This document shows positions 36,960 to 46,187 of a DNA stretch of 64,000 bases, piece by piece (the stretch's first letter is position 1; every line of letters starts with the position of its first letter). Under the pieces are notes generated by a model. That model ran no database searches. It had not been told where the DNA came from and worked only from the letters and a program-made list of their open reading frames with translations. Source of the stretch: Leucothrix arctica (GTDB lineage: Bacteria; Pseudomonadota; Gammaproteobacteria; Thiotrichales; Thiotrichaceae). The stretch lies in the NCBI RefSeq assembly GCF_003172895.1, contig NZ_QGKL01000042.1, positions 310,001 to 374,000 on the forward strand, written 5' to 3'. Position numbers and translations under genes: made by a program.

Positions 36960-38324
36960 CATATTATTGTCCGGATCATTACTGTTCTGATCTGGAATCC
37001 AAGGACTCAAACACTCACGACTCTTCACACAAGGGTCTGTGAGTGTTTTCATAAACGAGACTAGATCTTTCACGTCTTGTTTAGCCTGATTAGGCATCGG
37101 CTTGATATCGACATTAGCCATCAACGCGTCAGCTGTGTGCTTGCGTGTATGCTCTAAATCAATTCCTTTCTGCTTCAACTGACCCATATCATAGCTACGT
37201 ACCGCCTTCTTAGGGTTAAGCATGTGAGCTGTTACACCTTCAAGCGTCTGGTACGCACCACTGTGACCCCAAGGACCAGTGACTTCTACATTTAGCAAAC
37301 TTGGTGTGCGGAACTGATATTTATCATCTTCAGCACCAGTGATTGAGTAGCAACCAAGGTCTTCTTTAGTTTCTGCAATCTTGCCTTCGCCAATCTGTGG
37401 CATGGCCGTATTGTAAAACTGCTCATCACTAAAGAAGTCGCCACTGTGACAACTTGCACAGTCAGCACCACCATTGGCTTGAGTCTTAAAGAATAAAGCA
37501 GCACCGCGCTTTGCTTGTTCTGAAATAGCCTGTGTGTTTCCCTCAACGTATTCACTCCACGAGTTTTTAATAAATAACTGCGAGCGTTCATATTCTGAAA
37601 TTGCGACTGACACGTTTTGTTCGTTAACCACATCACGAATAGGTGAGTCATGATCTTTAAAAGCGACTCGGAATGACTTTTCCCAGTTATCTTGTAAGCG
37701 CTCTGTCAGGCCACGTCGTAACGTCTGGTTATACGATCCTTTCATGTACTCGCCACGCATCTCTTCCATTGAAGTAATAGGGAAGCGTGCCTGTGCTTGT
37801 ACAAGATTATCACCTGCTAAAGGGTCACCTTGATCATGCTTTACGTCAGGGGTGCTAATAGAGTACTTATCCAAGCGCTTCACACGGCCATCATGAAACA
37901 TGTGTTGTTTCCAGAGCGCAACATTAAAGGTAGTCGGTGAGTTGCGAGGAACTGAAACCATCTCATCTTTCTTCATGACACGGTTTGGACCCAATACTTC
38001 AGGGTTCACGCTGCCAACACCTATAGGTAGCGATAATGCGTCTCCACCACCCAGTACCGGGTGATGACAACTAACACAGGCTGTTGTTTGGTCTCCGCCA
38101 AGCGTTTTGGAGTAAAACAGTTTCATACCTAACTGTGCTTTTGGCGATTGAATAGAAGGTATTTGAATACCTTTAGCCGGGTTGCCAGTCAGATTTAGCT
38201 CACTGATTAGAGCGCTAAGCTCTGCATCAATAGGTTGTGTTGTATTGTTCTGCGCGTATGCAGTATTGCCAGCCATAAGCAGTAACGCTGAGGCGATAGC
38301 AGTAAAGAGATGGGGGCGTCTCAT
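36924..38324 (-). CDS. Dihaem cytochrome c peroxidase / MauG family protein
   Basis: A 466-residue periplasmic protein with a signal peptide ([19 protein letters not shown], cleavage after 'AYA'). It has two c-type haem sites, CVSCHH (C83-H87) and CASCHS (C289-H293), and '[16 protein letters not shown]' and '[20 protein letters not shown]', typical of bacterial cytochrome c peroxidases and MauG. It would reduce hydrogen peroxide with electrons from a c-type cytochrome, or oxidise a partner. The C-terminus is unusual: a hydrophilic tail from '[18 protein letters not shown]' extends past the usual end and its last 12 codons overlap tsaD on the opposite strand. Confidence 0.85.
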   Translation of the reverse strand: MRRPHLFTAIASALLLMAGNTAYAQNNTTQPIDAELSALISELNLTGNPAKGIQIPSIQSPKAQLGMKLFYSKTLGGDQTTACVSCHHPVLGGGDALSLPIGVGSVNPEVLGPNRVMKKDEMVSVPRNSPTTFNVALWKQHMFHDGRVKRLDKYSISTPDVKHDQGDPLAGDNLVQAQARFPITSMEEMRGEYMKGSYNQTLRRGLTERLQDNWEKSFRVAFKDHDSPIRDVVNEQNVSVAISEYERSQLFIKNSWSEYVEGNTQAISEQAKRGAALFFKTQANGGADCASCHSGDFFSDEQFYNTAMPQIGEGKIAETKEDLGCYSITGAEDDKYQFRTPSLLNVEVTGPWGHSGAYQTLEGVTAHMLNPKKAVRSYDMGQLKQKGIDLEHTRKHTADALMANVDIKPMPNQAKQDVKDLVSFMKTLTDPCVKSRECLSPWIPDQNSNDPDNNMLHGLRKAGQRL

Positions 38325-38443
38325 TAGTTAACTCGCTATTTTTTAATTATGAGCGAATCTTATCGCTTTGAATAAAAGGTGTGCAAATTATGATGGCTTA
38401 ACGGAGGGTTAACTTGGATAAAGTGCGTGAGGGAGTAAGTTTT

Positions 38444-38489
38444 GAATTAAACCCTATGTAATTGAAAAATCTCACACAGGGCTTAATTC
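38444..38489. other. Stem-loop between the MauG-like and DUF1127 genes
   Basis: A 12-base stem (38444-38455 with 38478-38489, one mismatch) encloses a 22-base loop. Plus-strand sequence after it has T5 two bases on (38492-38496), so it would terminate rightward, although both neighbours run leftward. It could still act as a 3' processing signal. Confidence 0.35.
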
Positions 38490-38501
38490 AGTTTTTCTTT
38501 A

Positions 38502-38735
38502 TCATTTCCAAAAGGGTTTATTCGCCTCGATTCGTGCATCCCATAACGAGACTCCAATGTCATTCAGAAAGTCCGGATCTTCAAGCGACATTCTTAACTG
38601 ATGTCTTTGCTGGGCTCTCGCATGCCAGAGACTCAAGGTAGCAAATGCATTGTATAAACCCTGTTTAGGCGTAACACTTACTTGATCAGGGGCTTTCTGT
38701 TGTACAACTTCAACATTGCAATAAGGAGCGCTCAT
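38502..38735 (-). CDS. DUF1127 (YjiS-like) small protein
   Basis: A 77-residue protein whose C-terminal half fits the DUF1127 pattern: 'RAQQRHQLRMSLEDPDFLNDIG' (shortened) then 'SLWDARIEANKPFW'. DUF1127 proteins are small, Arg-rich and often involved in RNA or phosphate/carbon regulation, but most are uncharacterised. Its start overlaps the stop of the small periplasmic protein gene by 4 bases. A LysR regulator gene lies divergently beyond that, an arrangement seen with DUF1127 genes. Confidence 0.7.
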   Translation of the reverse strand: MSAPYCNVEVVQQKAPDQVSVTPKQGLYNAFATLSLWHARAQQRHQLRMSLEDPDFLNDIGVSLWDARIEANKPFWK

Positions 38736-38956
38736 CGGTTAACCCCCCATTGGCTGTTTCCCTGATCTAGATTATTTTTCAAAACGGCATTAGTACATGT
38801 TCTTGGGATACCAGATTTACTGCGATTCGTATACCACGTGACATCTTCCTGTGAGAGACAATCAGCATGGCTTTCTGTGATGTTGTTACCCTGTACAGCT
38901 TGACCTGCTAGTGTCAAAGTTAATGCAACTGCTAAAACTGTTAGTAATGTTTTCAT
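38732..38956 (-). CDS. Small secreted protein of unknown function
   Basis: A 74-residue protein. The start at ATG 38956 has AAGGAAG nine bases upstream and begins a signal peptide (MKTLLTVLAVALTLTLAG, cleavage near 'GQAVQG'); an upstream start at 39103 would add 49 residues with no such logic and overlap the divergent LysR gene. The mature part is about 50 residues with two cysteines ('HADCLSQ' and 'RTCTNAV') that could form a disulfide. No family was recognised. It is co-translated with the DUF1127 gene downstream by a 4-base overlap. Confidence 0.6.
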   Translation of the reverse strand: MKTLLTVLAVALTLTLAGQAVQGNNITESHADCLSQEDVTWYTNRSKSGIPRTCTNAVLKNNLDQGNSQWGVNR

Positions 38957-39062
38957 GGTGTTACTTCCTTTAATTGATTTAGCAATTAGATTAGAAGTTT
39001 GACATACATTAAACAAACAAATAGATTTGACGTAATACATCAATTTATATGAAGTGTTGAAA

Positions 39063-39956
39063 ATGACAGAAAATCTAGATATTGAATTACTACGAACACT
39101 CATCGCTATTGACGACTCAGGTAGTCATGCCAATGCTGCACTGACAGTGCATCGGTCACAGTCAGCGATAAGTATGCAGATGAAGCGTTTAGAAGAGACA
39201 GTAAAACAACCTTTGTTTGAAAAGCAGGGTCGTCGCTCAGTATTAACGCCTCATGGACAAAATCTTTTGTTATACGCCCGTCGAATTGTAAAATTACAAA
39301 ATGAAGCTATGTCAACGCTATCGAATCCTGAAATACAGGGAGACGTTCGGTTAGGTGTCTGCGATGACTACGTGTCGAATCTTATGCCGCCGATATTGGT
39401 CAGCTATGCTGGGCAGTACCCAAATGTTCACATTAAGCTCAGCTCGCAAAGCAGTGGTGAATTAATTGAAAATACATTGCGCGGAGACTTAGATTTTTCA
39501 CTCGTAAATATGCTGGGTAGCCATGCCGAACATGAGACTTTGATTCGAGACCCTCTGGTATGGGTCTGCGCGCCCAATAAGCTCACTCATGAGCAAGAGA
39601 CTTTACCGCTGGTGGTAGAAAATGATTGTCTCTGGGGGAAGTGGGCACAACAGGCGCTTGATCATGCTGGCAAGTCTTATCGCTTAGCATATTCGACGTT
39701 TAATCATGCGGGGATCTTGGCATTCGTTGAATCTGGTCTTGCCATTTCTGTTATGGAGCAACGTACTGTGCCACCCACATTACGCATTTTGAGAGAAATT
39801 GACGGTTTCCCAGCATTGCCACAGACCTCAATTGGTTTGGTGCAGAAACCTACATTGCTATCGCCAGCGGCACGCAAACTTGCTGAGCATATTAGCCAGA
39901 AAATGAGTATCAGTCTGTCTATAGTGGCAAAGACTCAAGTCTTGCGCGGAGTTTAG
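39063..39956 (+). CDS. LysR family transcriptional regulator
   Basis: A 297-residue regulator with an N-terminal helix-turn-helix ('NAALTVHRSQSAISMQMKRLE') and a substrate-binding domain. The start is taken at ATG 39063; a GTG at 39054 would add three residues. It is divergent from a small secreted protein and DUF1127 pair, which it probably controls; such LysR genes next to DUF1127 are common. The co-inducer is unknown. Its 3' end is followed by the Rnf promoter region with repeated motifs. Confidence 0.85.
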   Translation: MTENLDIELLRTLIAIDDSGSHANAALTVHRSQSAISMQMKRLEETVKQPLFEKQGRRSVLTPHGQNLLLYARRIVKLQNEAMSTLSNPEIQGDVRLGVCDDYVSNLMPPILVSYAGQYPNVHIKLSSQSSGELIENTLRGDLDFSLVNMLGSHAEHETLIRDPLVWVCAPNKLTHEQETLPLVVENDCLWGKWAQQALDHAGKSYRLAYSTFNHAGILAFVESGLAISVMEQRTVPPTLRILREIDGFPALPQTSIGLVQKPTLLSPAARKLAEHISQKMSISLSIVAKTQVLRGV

Positions 39957-39962
39957 TATTAG

Positions 39963-40026
39963 TAGTTAAGCCCAATTACTTTGCTAAGTAGTGTTAAGCC
40001 ATTGGTATGGTATCTAGTGTTAAGCC
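39963..40026. repeat. Three direct repeats upstream of rnfA, spaced 26 bases
   Basis: TAGTGTTAAGCC occurs exactly at 39989-40000 and 40015-40026. A shorter version, TAGTTAAGCC, is at 39963-39972. The start-to-start distance is 26 bases in both steps. They lie between the LysR gene and rnfA, where a regulator or a small RNA-binding site could act. No known site was recognised. Confidence 0.5.
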
Positions 40027-40075
40027 TCGGGCTATGTCAAAATGCGCGCCTATTTGTTGCTGCTTGAATACCATA

Positions 40076-40660
40076 ATGAGTGAATATCTGCTGATCATCG
40101 TCGGCACCGTCTGGGTTAATAATATTGTCTTGTCACAGTTTCTAGGACTGTGTCCGTTTATGGGTGTGTCTCGTAAGCTGGAAACCGCCATGGGCATGGG
40201 GTTAGCAACGACTTTCGTACTGACCTTATCGTCGATCACAAGCTACTTATTAAATGATTATTTACTTGCCCCGTTCGGTTTAGAGTACTTACGAACCATC
40301 AGCTTTATTCTAGTCATTGCCGCTATTGTTGGCTTTACTGAGTTAGTCGTCCACAAGAAAAGCCCGATGCTTTACAACGTGTTAGGAATCTATCTTCCAC
40401 TGATTACTACCAACTGTGCGGTACTCGGTGTCGCACTACTTAACGTACAGCAAAGTCATAACTTCTTAGAGTCAGCCTTGTACGGTTTTGGCGCGTCTAT
40501 TGGCTTCACGCTGGTATTGGTACTGTTCGCAGCCTTGCGTGAGCGAGTCGCTGTATCAGACGTACCTAAAGCATTCAAAGGTAACGCTATCGGTATGATT
40601 ACAGCTGGTTTAATGGCGCTGGCGTTTATGGGTTTCACCGGATTAATTAAGGCATCGTAA
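40076..40660 (+). CDS. rnfA: Electron transport complex subunit RnfA (RsxA)
   Basis: A 194-residue, six-helix inner-membrane subunit of the Rnf complex (ferredoxin:NAD+ oxidoreductase coupled to Na+ or H+ movement). The start at ATG 40076 matches E. coli RsxA (MTDYLLLFVGT-type); an earlier frame start at 40007 would add 23 unrelated residues. Conserved segments are '[22 protein letters not shown]' (shortened) with the membrane cysteine that binds a [2Fe-2S] cluster with RnfE, '[16 protein letters not shown]', and '[19 protein letters not shown]'. First gene of the rnfABCDGE-nth operon. Confidence 0.95.
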   Translation: MSEYLLIIVGTVWVNNIVLSQFLGLCPFMGVSRKLETAMGMGLATTFVLTLSSITSYLLNDYLLAPFGLEYLRTISFILVIAAIVGFTELVVHKKSPMLYNVLGIYLPLITTNCAVLGVALLNVQQSHNFLESALYGFGASIGFTLVLVLFAALRERVAVSDVPKAFKGNAIGMITAGLMALAFMGFTGLIKAS

Positions 40661-40667
40661 CTCAGAT

Positions 40668-41243
40668 ATGTTAATGGCAATTCTAATCATGGTTGGCTTG
40701 GCAGTCTTTTTCGGGGCTTTGCTGGGGTACGCGTCACTACGATTTAAAGTCGAGGGCGACCCAATAACCGACCAAATCGACCAGCTACTGCCACAGACAC
40801 AATGTGGTCAATGTAGCTATCCTGGCTGCCGTCCTTATGCCGACGCAATCGCTAAAGGTGAGGTCGGTATAAACCAATGTCCTCCTGGTGGCGAGTCTAC
40901 TATTCAAGCCTTGGCTGACTTATTAGATGTTGAAGTCATTCCCTTAAATGAGGAAATGGGCGAGCATCTTGACGAACCCACTGTCGTTATCATCCGTGAA
41001 GAAACATGTATTGGTTGCACCTTGTGCATTCAAGCCTGTCCGGTAGATGCGATTGTCGGTGCGGCTAAGCTCATGCACACGGTTATTACGTCGGAGTGTA
41101 CTGGCTGTAATTTGTGCCTACCGCCTTGTCCAGTTGACTGTATCGACATCATTCCACTGAAACAGCGCATTGATACATGGGTAGCACCTGAACCTGTGTC
41201 AGCGTTAACCAAAATACCTGTACGTGTTGAGGCGAAATCATGA
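40668..41243 (+). CDS. rnfB: Ion-translocating Rnf complex iron-sulfur subunit RnfB
   Basis: A 191-residue subunit anchored by one N-terminal helix (about 3-22). A four-cysteine cluster domain follows ('[19 protein letters not shown]' with a later Cys in 'NQCPPGG'), and then two ferredoxin [4Fe-4S] motifs, '[16 protein letters not shown]' and '[16 protein letters not shown]'. It takes electrons from reduced ferredoxin and passes them on. It starts 8 bases after rnfA and overlaps rnfC by 4 bases. Length equals that of E. coli RsxB (192). Confidence 0.95.
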   Translation: MLMAILIMVGLAVFFGALLGYASLRFKVEGDPITDQIDQLLPQTQCGQCSYPGCRPYADAIAKGEVGINQCPPGGESTIQALADLLDVEVIPLNEEMGEHLDEPTVVIIREETCIGCTLCIQACPVDAIVGAAKLMHTVITSECTGCNLCLPPCPVDCIDIIPLKQRIDTWVAPEPVSALTKIPVRVEAKS

Positions 41244-43042
41244 CTTCCTTAATACAAAAGCTCTGGCGAATGCGTGGTGGCGTGCATCCTTCGTTTCATA
41301 AGGATGAGTCAACACATCAACCGATTCAAACAGCACCTATACCACCTGAGTTAGTGATACCGCTACAACAACACATTGGTCGTTCATCGATCATAAAAGT
41401 AGTCGTGGGTGAAAAGGTACTTAAAGGGCAGTTATTAGCAGCAACCAATGCGGTGTCACCGAGTGCAGCAGTTCATGCGCCAACATCCGGTGTTGTTACT
41501 GCAATAGAAGAACGTTTACTGCCGCATCCTTCAGGGTTATCAGGTCAGTGTATTGTTATCGACACCGATGGTTTAGATGCTTGGGATGAAAGCCTTGCTT
41601 CGCCAACAAATAACGACTACCAGAGTGTCGCTAATGAGCAGTTGTTAGACCTCATTGAAGCCGCAGGTATTGTCGGCTTAGGTGGTGCAGCATTCCCAAG
41701 TGCTGTGAAATTAGCATCCGTTGGTGAGTCAGTAATTGATACGCTTATCATCAATGGTGCAGAGTGCGAACCTTACATAAGTTGCGATGATCAACTGATG
41801 CGTGAGCGAGCAGATGAGATATTAATAGGGATTGATATCTTAATGCAGCTACTGAACGCAAAGCGTTGCTTGATCGGAATAGAAAACAATAAACCTGATG
41901 CTATTCATGCGCTTGAAGTGGCTTTGTCGATGCAGTCTAACTTAAAATCAATCGATAAAATCGCTGTAGCCAGTGTACCGACCATGTACCCAAGTGGTGA
42001 TGCAAGGCAGCTAACCAAAATACTGACAGGTGTGGAAATACCTAAAAACGTACGTTCACCAAGCCTTGGTTCTATCTGTCATAACGTGGCGACGGCTTAC
42101 AGCATTTACCAAGCAGTGGTTGAATCAAAACCGCTGGTGTCACGCATCGTGACAGTGACGGGAAATGGTGTAAAGCAGCCTCAAAACTTTGAAGCATTAA
42201 TTGGTACACCGTTTAGTTTCCTAGTGGCGCAAGCGGGTGGTTACACCAAAAAGGCAGAGCGCTTAGTCATGGGTGGGCCAATGATGGGCTTCGCTTTATC
42301 TACCGATGATGTGCCTGTTGTGAAAGCTACTAACTGCATTTTAGTAAGCTCAGTTGACCAGCTTCAACTAAGTGATGATGACGTCACCGAGACTGAAAAA
42401 ATAGTGATGCCATGCATACGCTGTGGTAAGTGTATGGACGCTTGCCCCGTGTCATTATTACCTCAACAAATGTACTGGCACACCCGTGCTAAAGACTTTG
42501 AAAAGGTTGAAGAACATAAGCTTAGCGACTGTATTGAATGTGGTGCATGCAGTTATGTTTGCCCAAGTCATATCCCATTAGTTGATTACTTTAAGTTTGC
42601 TAAGACAGAAATACGCGCTCAAAAGCTAGCGGCCGTTAAAGCGGATCAATCTCGTGAACGACACGAATTTAATGAGTACCGCAAGGTACGCGACAAAGAA
42701 GAACGTGAAGAAAAACGCCGTAAACAGAAAGAAGCCCTGCAAGCAAAGAAAGCTAAAGAAAGTGCTGAATCAGGAGCTGCTGAAACTCCAGCGGTTGATG
42801 ACAAACAAGATGCAATAAAAGCCGCGATGGCACGTGCTAAAGCTAAAAAAGCAGCACGACAAGCTGAGAAAGACGGTACAGCTGTCGCCGAGCCGGTAGT
42901 AGAAGACAAGCAAGACCTTATAAAAGCAGCCATGGCGCGCGCTCAAGCCAAGAAAGCTGCGCGGCTCGCTGAGACTGACACAATAAAGCCAACCACAGAC
43001 AAACAAAACGCCCAACAGGAAGACTCTAATAATGCAGTTTGA
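41240..43042 (+). CDS. rnfC: Rnf complex subunit RnfC with Lys/Ala-rich tail repeats
   Basis: A 600-residue peripheral subunit that binds FMN and NADH and carries two [4Fe-4S] clusters. The N-terminal part has '[15 protein letters not shown]', the NADH/FMN-binding Nqo1-like region has '[13 protein letters not shown]' and '[15 protein letters not shown]', and the clusters are '[18 protein letters not shown]' and '[17 protein letters not shown]'. After about residue 465 the tail is highly charged and contains two near-copies of '[20 protein letters not shown]' (about residues 514 and 553). Such tails are known in RnfC of gammaproteobacteria and vary in copy number; here there are two. Confidence 0.95.
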   Translation: MTSLIQKLWRMRGGVHPSFHKDESTHQPIQTAPIPPELVIPLQQHIGRSSIIKVVVGEKVLKGQLLAATNAVSPSAAVHAPTSGVVTAIEERLLPHPSGLSGQCIVIDTDGLDAWDESLASPTNNDYQSVANEQLLDLIEAAGIVGLGGAAFPSAVKLASVGESVIDTLIINGAECEPYISCDDQLMRERADEILIGIDILMQLLNAKRCLIGIENNKPDAIHALEVALSMQSNLKSIDKIAVASVPTMYPSGDARQLTKILTGVEIPKNVRSPSLGSICHNVATAYSIYQAVVESKPLVSRIVTVTGNGVKQPQNFEALIGTPFSFLVAQAGGYTKKAERLVMGGPMMGFALSTDDVPVVKATNCILVSSVDQLQLSDDDVTETEKIVMPCIRCGKCMDACPVSLLPQQMYWHTRAKDFEKVEEHKLSDCIECGACSYVCPSHIPLVDYFKFAKTEIRAQKLAAVKADQSRERHEFNEYRKVRDKEEREEKRRKQKEALQAKKAKESAESGAAETPAVDDKQDAIKAAMARAKAKKAARQAEKDGTAVAEPVVEDKQDLIKAAMARAQAKKAARLAETDTIKPTTDKQNAQQEDSNNAV

Positions 43043-44081
43043 TACGCGAACAGCGGGATTAGTTAACGACGCTCCAGATATTTCGCATCTGATGAAACAA
43101 GTATTAGTGGGGCTATCCTTAGGTATCGTCACGCTGTTTATGTTTTACGGCTGGGGCGTACTGATCAACCTTGTACTGGCCATCGTATTCGCCGTATCAC
43201 TAGAAGCTATTGCGCTGAAAGTTAGAAACCGTCCACTTAAACCGTTTTTAAACGATTGGAGCGCGGTGGTTACAGCCTGTTTGTTTGCACTAACGTTGCC
43301 GCCTTTAGTGAGCTGGTGGGTGCTACTGGTTGGATTATTCTTTGCCATTATCGTGGCTAAGCATCTGTATGGCGGCATCGGTTACAACCCATTTAACCCA
43401 GCGATGGTCGCGTACGCCGTGCTTATCGTGTCGCTCCCATTACAAATGAGTCAGTGGCCCGGGTCGTTTATATTCACTGGTGAATGGATTGGTTTGGGTG
43501 AAAGCCTGAACATAGTATTTGGCGCTGCCGATACAGACTGGGACGCCATAACTCGTGCTACACCTTTGGATATCGTACGTACAGGCTTGATTAGCGGCCA
43601 ACCGTACTCCGATATCATTATAGAAGAAAAGTTTGATTTCATATTGTTTAGCCACCCGATGGCCGTCGTCTCTTTGGCTTATTTGCTAGGGGGCGTTTAC
43701 CTTATTAAACAAGGTGTTATTAGCTGGCGAATCCCAGTATCGATGTTATTAGGCTTAGCCGTTTCTGCTTTAGTAATGTGGTTGATTGATAGTGACAGCT
43801 ACGCATCACCGAGTTTTCACTTACTCAGTGGTGCAGCTATGCTCGGTGCATTCTTTATTGCGACTGACCCTGTGTCGGCAAGCACCACGCCTAAAGGGCA
43901 GCTTATCTATGGTGCAAGTATCGGCTTCTTTATATACGTGATTCGTACATGGGGCGTTTACCCAGATGCCGTCGCATTTGCGGTGCTGATTATGAATATG
44001 GCCGCGCCAATGATTGACTACTACACACAGCCTAAAGTATTCGGACAGGCTAACGCACGTCGCCAGCGAGGCCGCTCATGA
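43032..44081 (+). CDS. rnfD: Rnf complex membrane subunit RnfD
   Basis: A 349-residue, roughly ten-helix protein related to NqrB. The covalent FMN site is the threonine of 'FIATDPVSASTTPKGQLIYG' (S/T-x-x-T). 'VVTACLFALTLPPLVSWW' and 'HLYGGIGYNPFNPAMVAYAVL' (shortened) are family hallmarks. It overlaps rnfC by 11 bases and rnfG by 4 bases, so the operon is tightly coupled. Confidence 0.95.
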   Translation: MQFDTRTAGLVNDAPDISHLMKQVLVGLSLGIVTLFMFYGWGVLINLVLAIVFAVSLEAIALKVRNRPLKPFLNDWSAVVTACLFALTLPPLVSWWVLLVGLFFAIIVAKHLYGGIGYNPFNPAMVAYAVLIVSLPLQMSQWPGSFIFTGEWIGLGESLNIVFGAADTDWDAITRATPLDIVRTGLISGQPYSDIIIEEKFDFILFSHPMAVVSLAYLLGGVYLIKQGVISWRIPVSMLLGLAVSALVMWLIDSDSYASPSFHLLSGAAMLGAFFIATDPVSASTTPKGQLIYGASIGFFIYVIRTWGVYPDAVAFAVLIMNMAAPMIDYYTQPKVFGQANARRQRGRS

Positions 44082-44755
44082 TAACGACTAACAAAAAAGC
44101 GATATTAACCTCAGGCATTACCTTGGGCTTATTTGCCTTGGTGGGTGTTGTGTTGCTGGTTGTTGTGCAGTGGTTTACTAAAGACCAGATCATAGAAAAC
44201 CAGCGCCAAACGAAGTTACAGCGTTTGCAAGAAGTTGTCCCAGCCTCGCTCTATGACAACGATATGCTAGCGACTATTTCACAACAAAGTTTGGCACTTA
44301 AAGGCTTAGGTAGCGTCGCGAATATTTACACAGCAAAGCAGGGTGATGACGTTACTGCGATCGTTTATGAAGTTGTCAGCACACAAGGTTACAGTGGCCC
44401 GATCAATTTGTTAGTCGCAGTTGATCAACAAGGCGCTTTGACAGGTGTACGCGTGGTAACACACAAAGAAACCCCGGGCTTGGGTGATAAAATTGACACC
44501 AATAAATCGGATTGGATTTTGGAGTTTGTCGGAAAGTCACTCGAAAACCCAACGGAAGCGCTGTGGAAAGTACGTAAAGATGGCGGAGAGTTTGACCAAT
44601 TCACTGGAGCAACAATCACACCTCGTGCAGTGGTGAATGCAGTGCGCGAAGTCTTAAAGTTTCACCAAGTTTATTACGAAGCTTCAAATAATAATGATTA
44701 CACGGGTGCTACTCGACTAATGCCAGCCAAAGCAGATCCAGCAGGTAATAATTAA
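44078..44755 (+). CDS. rnfG: Rnf complex subunit RnfG, covalent FMN protein
   Basis: A 225-residue protein with one N-terminal helix (about 9-31) and a periplasmic FMN-binding domain. The flavinylation motif S/T-GAT is present as 'FTGATITPRAVVNAV', and 'HKETPGLGDKID' is also typical. Flavin is expected to be attached by ApbE, which is not in this window. The stop overlaps the rnfE start by one base (TAATG). Confidence 0.95.
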   Translation: MITTNKKAILTSGITLGLFALVGVVLLVVVQWFTKDQIIENQRQTKLQRLQEVVPASLYDNDMLATISQQSLALKGLGSVANIYTAKQGDDVTAIVYEVVSTQGYSGPINLLVAVDQQGALTGVRVVTHKETPGLGDKIDTNKSDWILEFVGKSLENPTEALWKVRKDGGEFDQFTGATITPRAVVNAVREVLKFHQVYYEASNNNDYTGATRLMPAKADPAGNN

Positions 44756-45480
44756 TGAGTGATGTGAGTTACAAAAAAATTATCGTTGATGGTCTCTGGA
44801 CGAACAACGCAGGGCTTGTGCAACTACTGGGGCTTTGCCCACTACTTGCCGTCACTAATAATGCCGTTAACGGCCTAGGCCTTGGCTTAGCGACCTTGCT
44901 TACCTTGGTGATCTCTAACGGCTCAGTGTCGTTTAGTCGTCACTGGGTAAAGCGTGAAATCCGTATACCTTTCTACGTCATGGTGATCGCGGCGAATGTG
45001 ACGGTGGTTGACCTGCTGATGAATGCCTATCTGCACGAACTTCATAACGTCTTAGGGATTTTCATCCCTCTGATCGTAACCAACTGCGCGATTATTGCCC
45101 GTGCTGAAGCGTTTGCTTCAAAGCAACCGATCTTACCGTCGATTGTTGATGGGTTTATGATGGGCTTTGGCTTCTTAGTGCTACTCGTGTTGCTAGGTGG
45201 TATGCGTGAATTGATTGGTAGCGGCACGTTGTTTGCCAATGCATCGGTGATGTTTGGCGAAGGCGCTAGCGGCATGACGCTGCAAGTGTTTGGTGATGAT
45301 TATCCTGGGTTCTTACTGGCGATATTACCACCGGGTGCGTTCTTAGGTTTAGGCTTGATCATCGCAGTGAAAAACATCATTGATGATCGTTTAGAGCAAA
45401 AGAAAAAACGTGAGCGTCAAGCGACTAAACAAGCAGAAGAAGACGCGAGTAATGTAGTTGGAGGGGTAGCAAGTGAATAA
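44755..45480 (+). CDS. rnfE: Rnf complex membrane subunit RnfE
   Basis: A 241-residue, six-helix protein homologous to RnfA and NqrD. 'NNAGLVQLLGLCPLLAVTNNAVNGLG' (shortened) carries the membrane cysteine, and 'IVTNCAIIARAEAFA' the second. The C-terminal tail is charged (about residues 212-241). The end overlaps nth by 8 bases. With RnfA it forms the pseudo-symmetric membrane core. Confidence 0.95.
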   Translation: MSDVSYKKIIVDGLWTNNAGLVQLLGLCPLLAVTNNAVNGLGLGLATLLTLVISNGSVSFSRHWVKREIRIPFYVMVIAANVTVVDLLMNAYLHELHNVLGIFIPLIVTNCAIIARAEAFASKQPILPSIVDGFMMGFGFLVLLVLLGGMRELIGSGTLFANASVMFGEGASGMTLQVFGDDYPGFLLAILPPGAFLGLGLIIAVKNIIDDRLEQKKKRERQATKQAEEDASNVVGGVASE

Positions 45481-46105
45481 GGATAAACGATACGAAATAT
45501 TCAGACGCTGGCGTGAGGAAAATCCACACCCAGAAACTGAGCTAAACTTCTCAAGCCCATTTGAACTGTTAGTTGCTGTGACCTTATCCGCGCAGTCAAC
45601 GGATAAGGGCGTGAACAAAGCTACCGATAAGCTGTTTGCCGTCGCTAACACACCGCAAGCGATTTTAGACTTAGGTGAAGATGGCTTGCGCGATTACATC
45701 AAAACTATCGGGCTGTTTAATAACAAAGCTAAGAATGTGTTTGCCGCCTGCAAAATATTGGTTGAGAAACACGGCGGAGAAGTGCCTGATAATCGTGAAG
45801 ACTTAGAAGCGTTACCCGGTGTAGGCAGAAAGACTGCAAACGTGGTGTTGAATACTGCTTTTCGACAACTAACGATGGCGGTTGATACGCATATTTTTCG
45901 TTTAGCGAATCGAACGGGAATTGCTAAGGGTAAAGATGTGGTCGCGGTTGAGAAGGGGTTGATGAAACATATACCGAAAGAGTTTTTGTTGGATGCGCAT
46001 CATTGGTTGATCTTGCATGGGCGTTATATCTGTGTGGCACGTACACCTAAATGTGGGGCGTGTTTGATTAGTGATTTGTGTGATTTTAAAGAAAAATTAT
46101 TGTAA
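45473..46105 (+). CDS. nth: Endonuclease III (DNA glycosylase/AP lyase)
   Basis: A 210-residue base-excision repair enzyme that removes oxidised pyrimidines. The helix-hairpin-helix 'EALPGVGRKTANVVLNTAF' contains the catalytic lysine (K in GVGRKTA) and the later aspartate is in 'MAVDTHIFRLANR'. The C-terminal [4Fe-4S] ligands follow C-x6-C-x2-C-x5-C ('CVARTPKCGACLISDLC'). It is at the end of the Rnf operon with an 8-base overlap, as in E. coli. Confidence 0.97.
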   Translation: MNKDKRYEIFRRWREENPHPETELNFSSPFELLVAVTLSAQSTDKGVNKATDKLFAVANTPQAILDLGEDGLRDYIKTIGLFNNKAKNVFAACKILVEKHGGEVPDNREDLEALPGVGRKTANVVLNTAFRQLTMAVDTHIFRLANRTGIAKGKDVVAVEKGLMKHIPKEFLLDAHHWLILHGRYICVARTPKCGACLISDLCDFKEKLL

Positions 46106-46187
46106 TTTACTGTTTGTTTTCTTCAGTCGAAGTGATAATAATTTTATTAAAAATCCCTAATAAACAAACTAAATTGTTGAGAACAAA

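Noticed and set aside
42646-43132. Minus-strand frames with Ser/Ala/Cys-rich products inside rnfC
   Set aside because: They are shadows of the repetitive Lys/Ala-rich RnfC tail.
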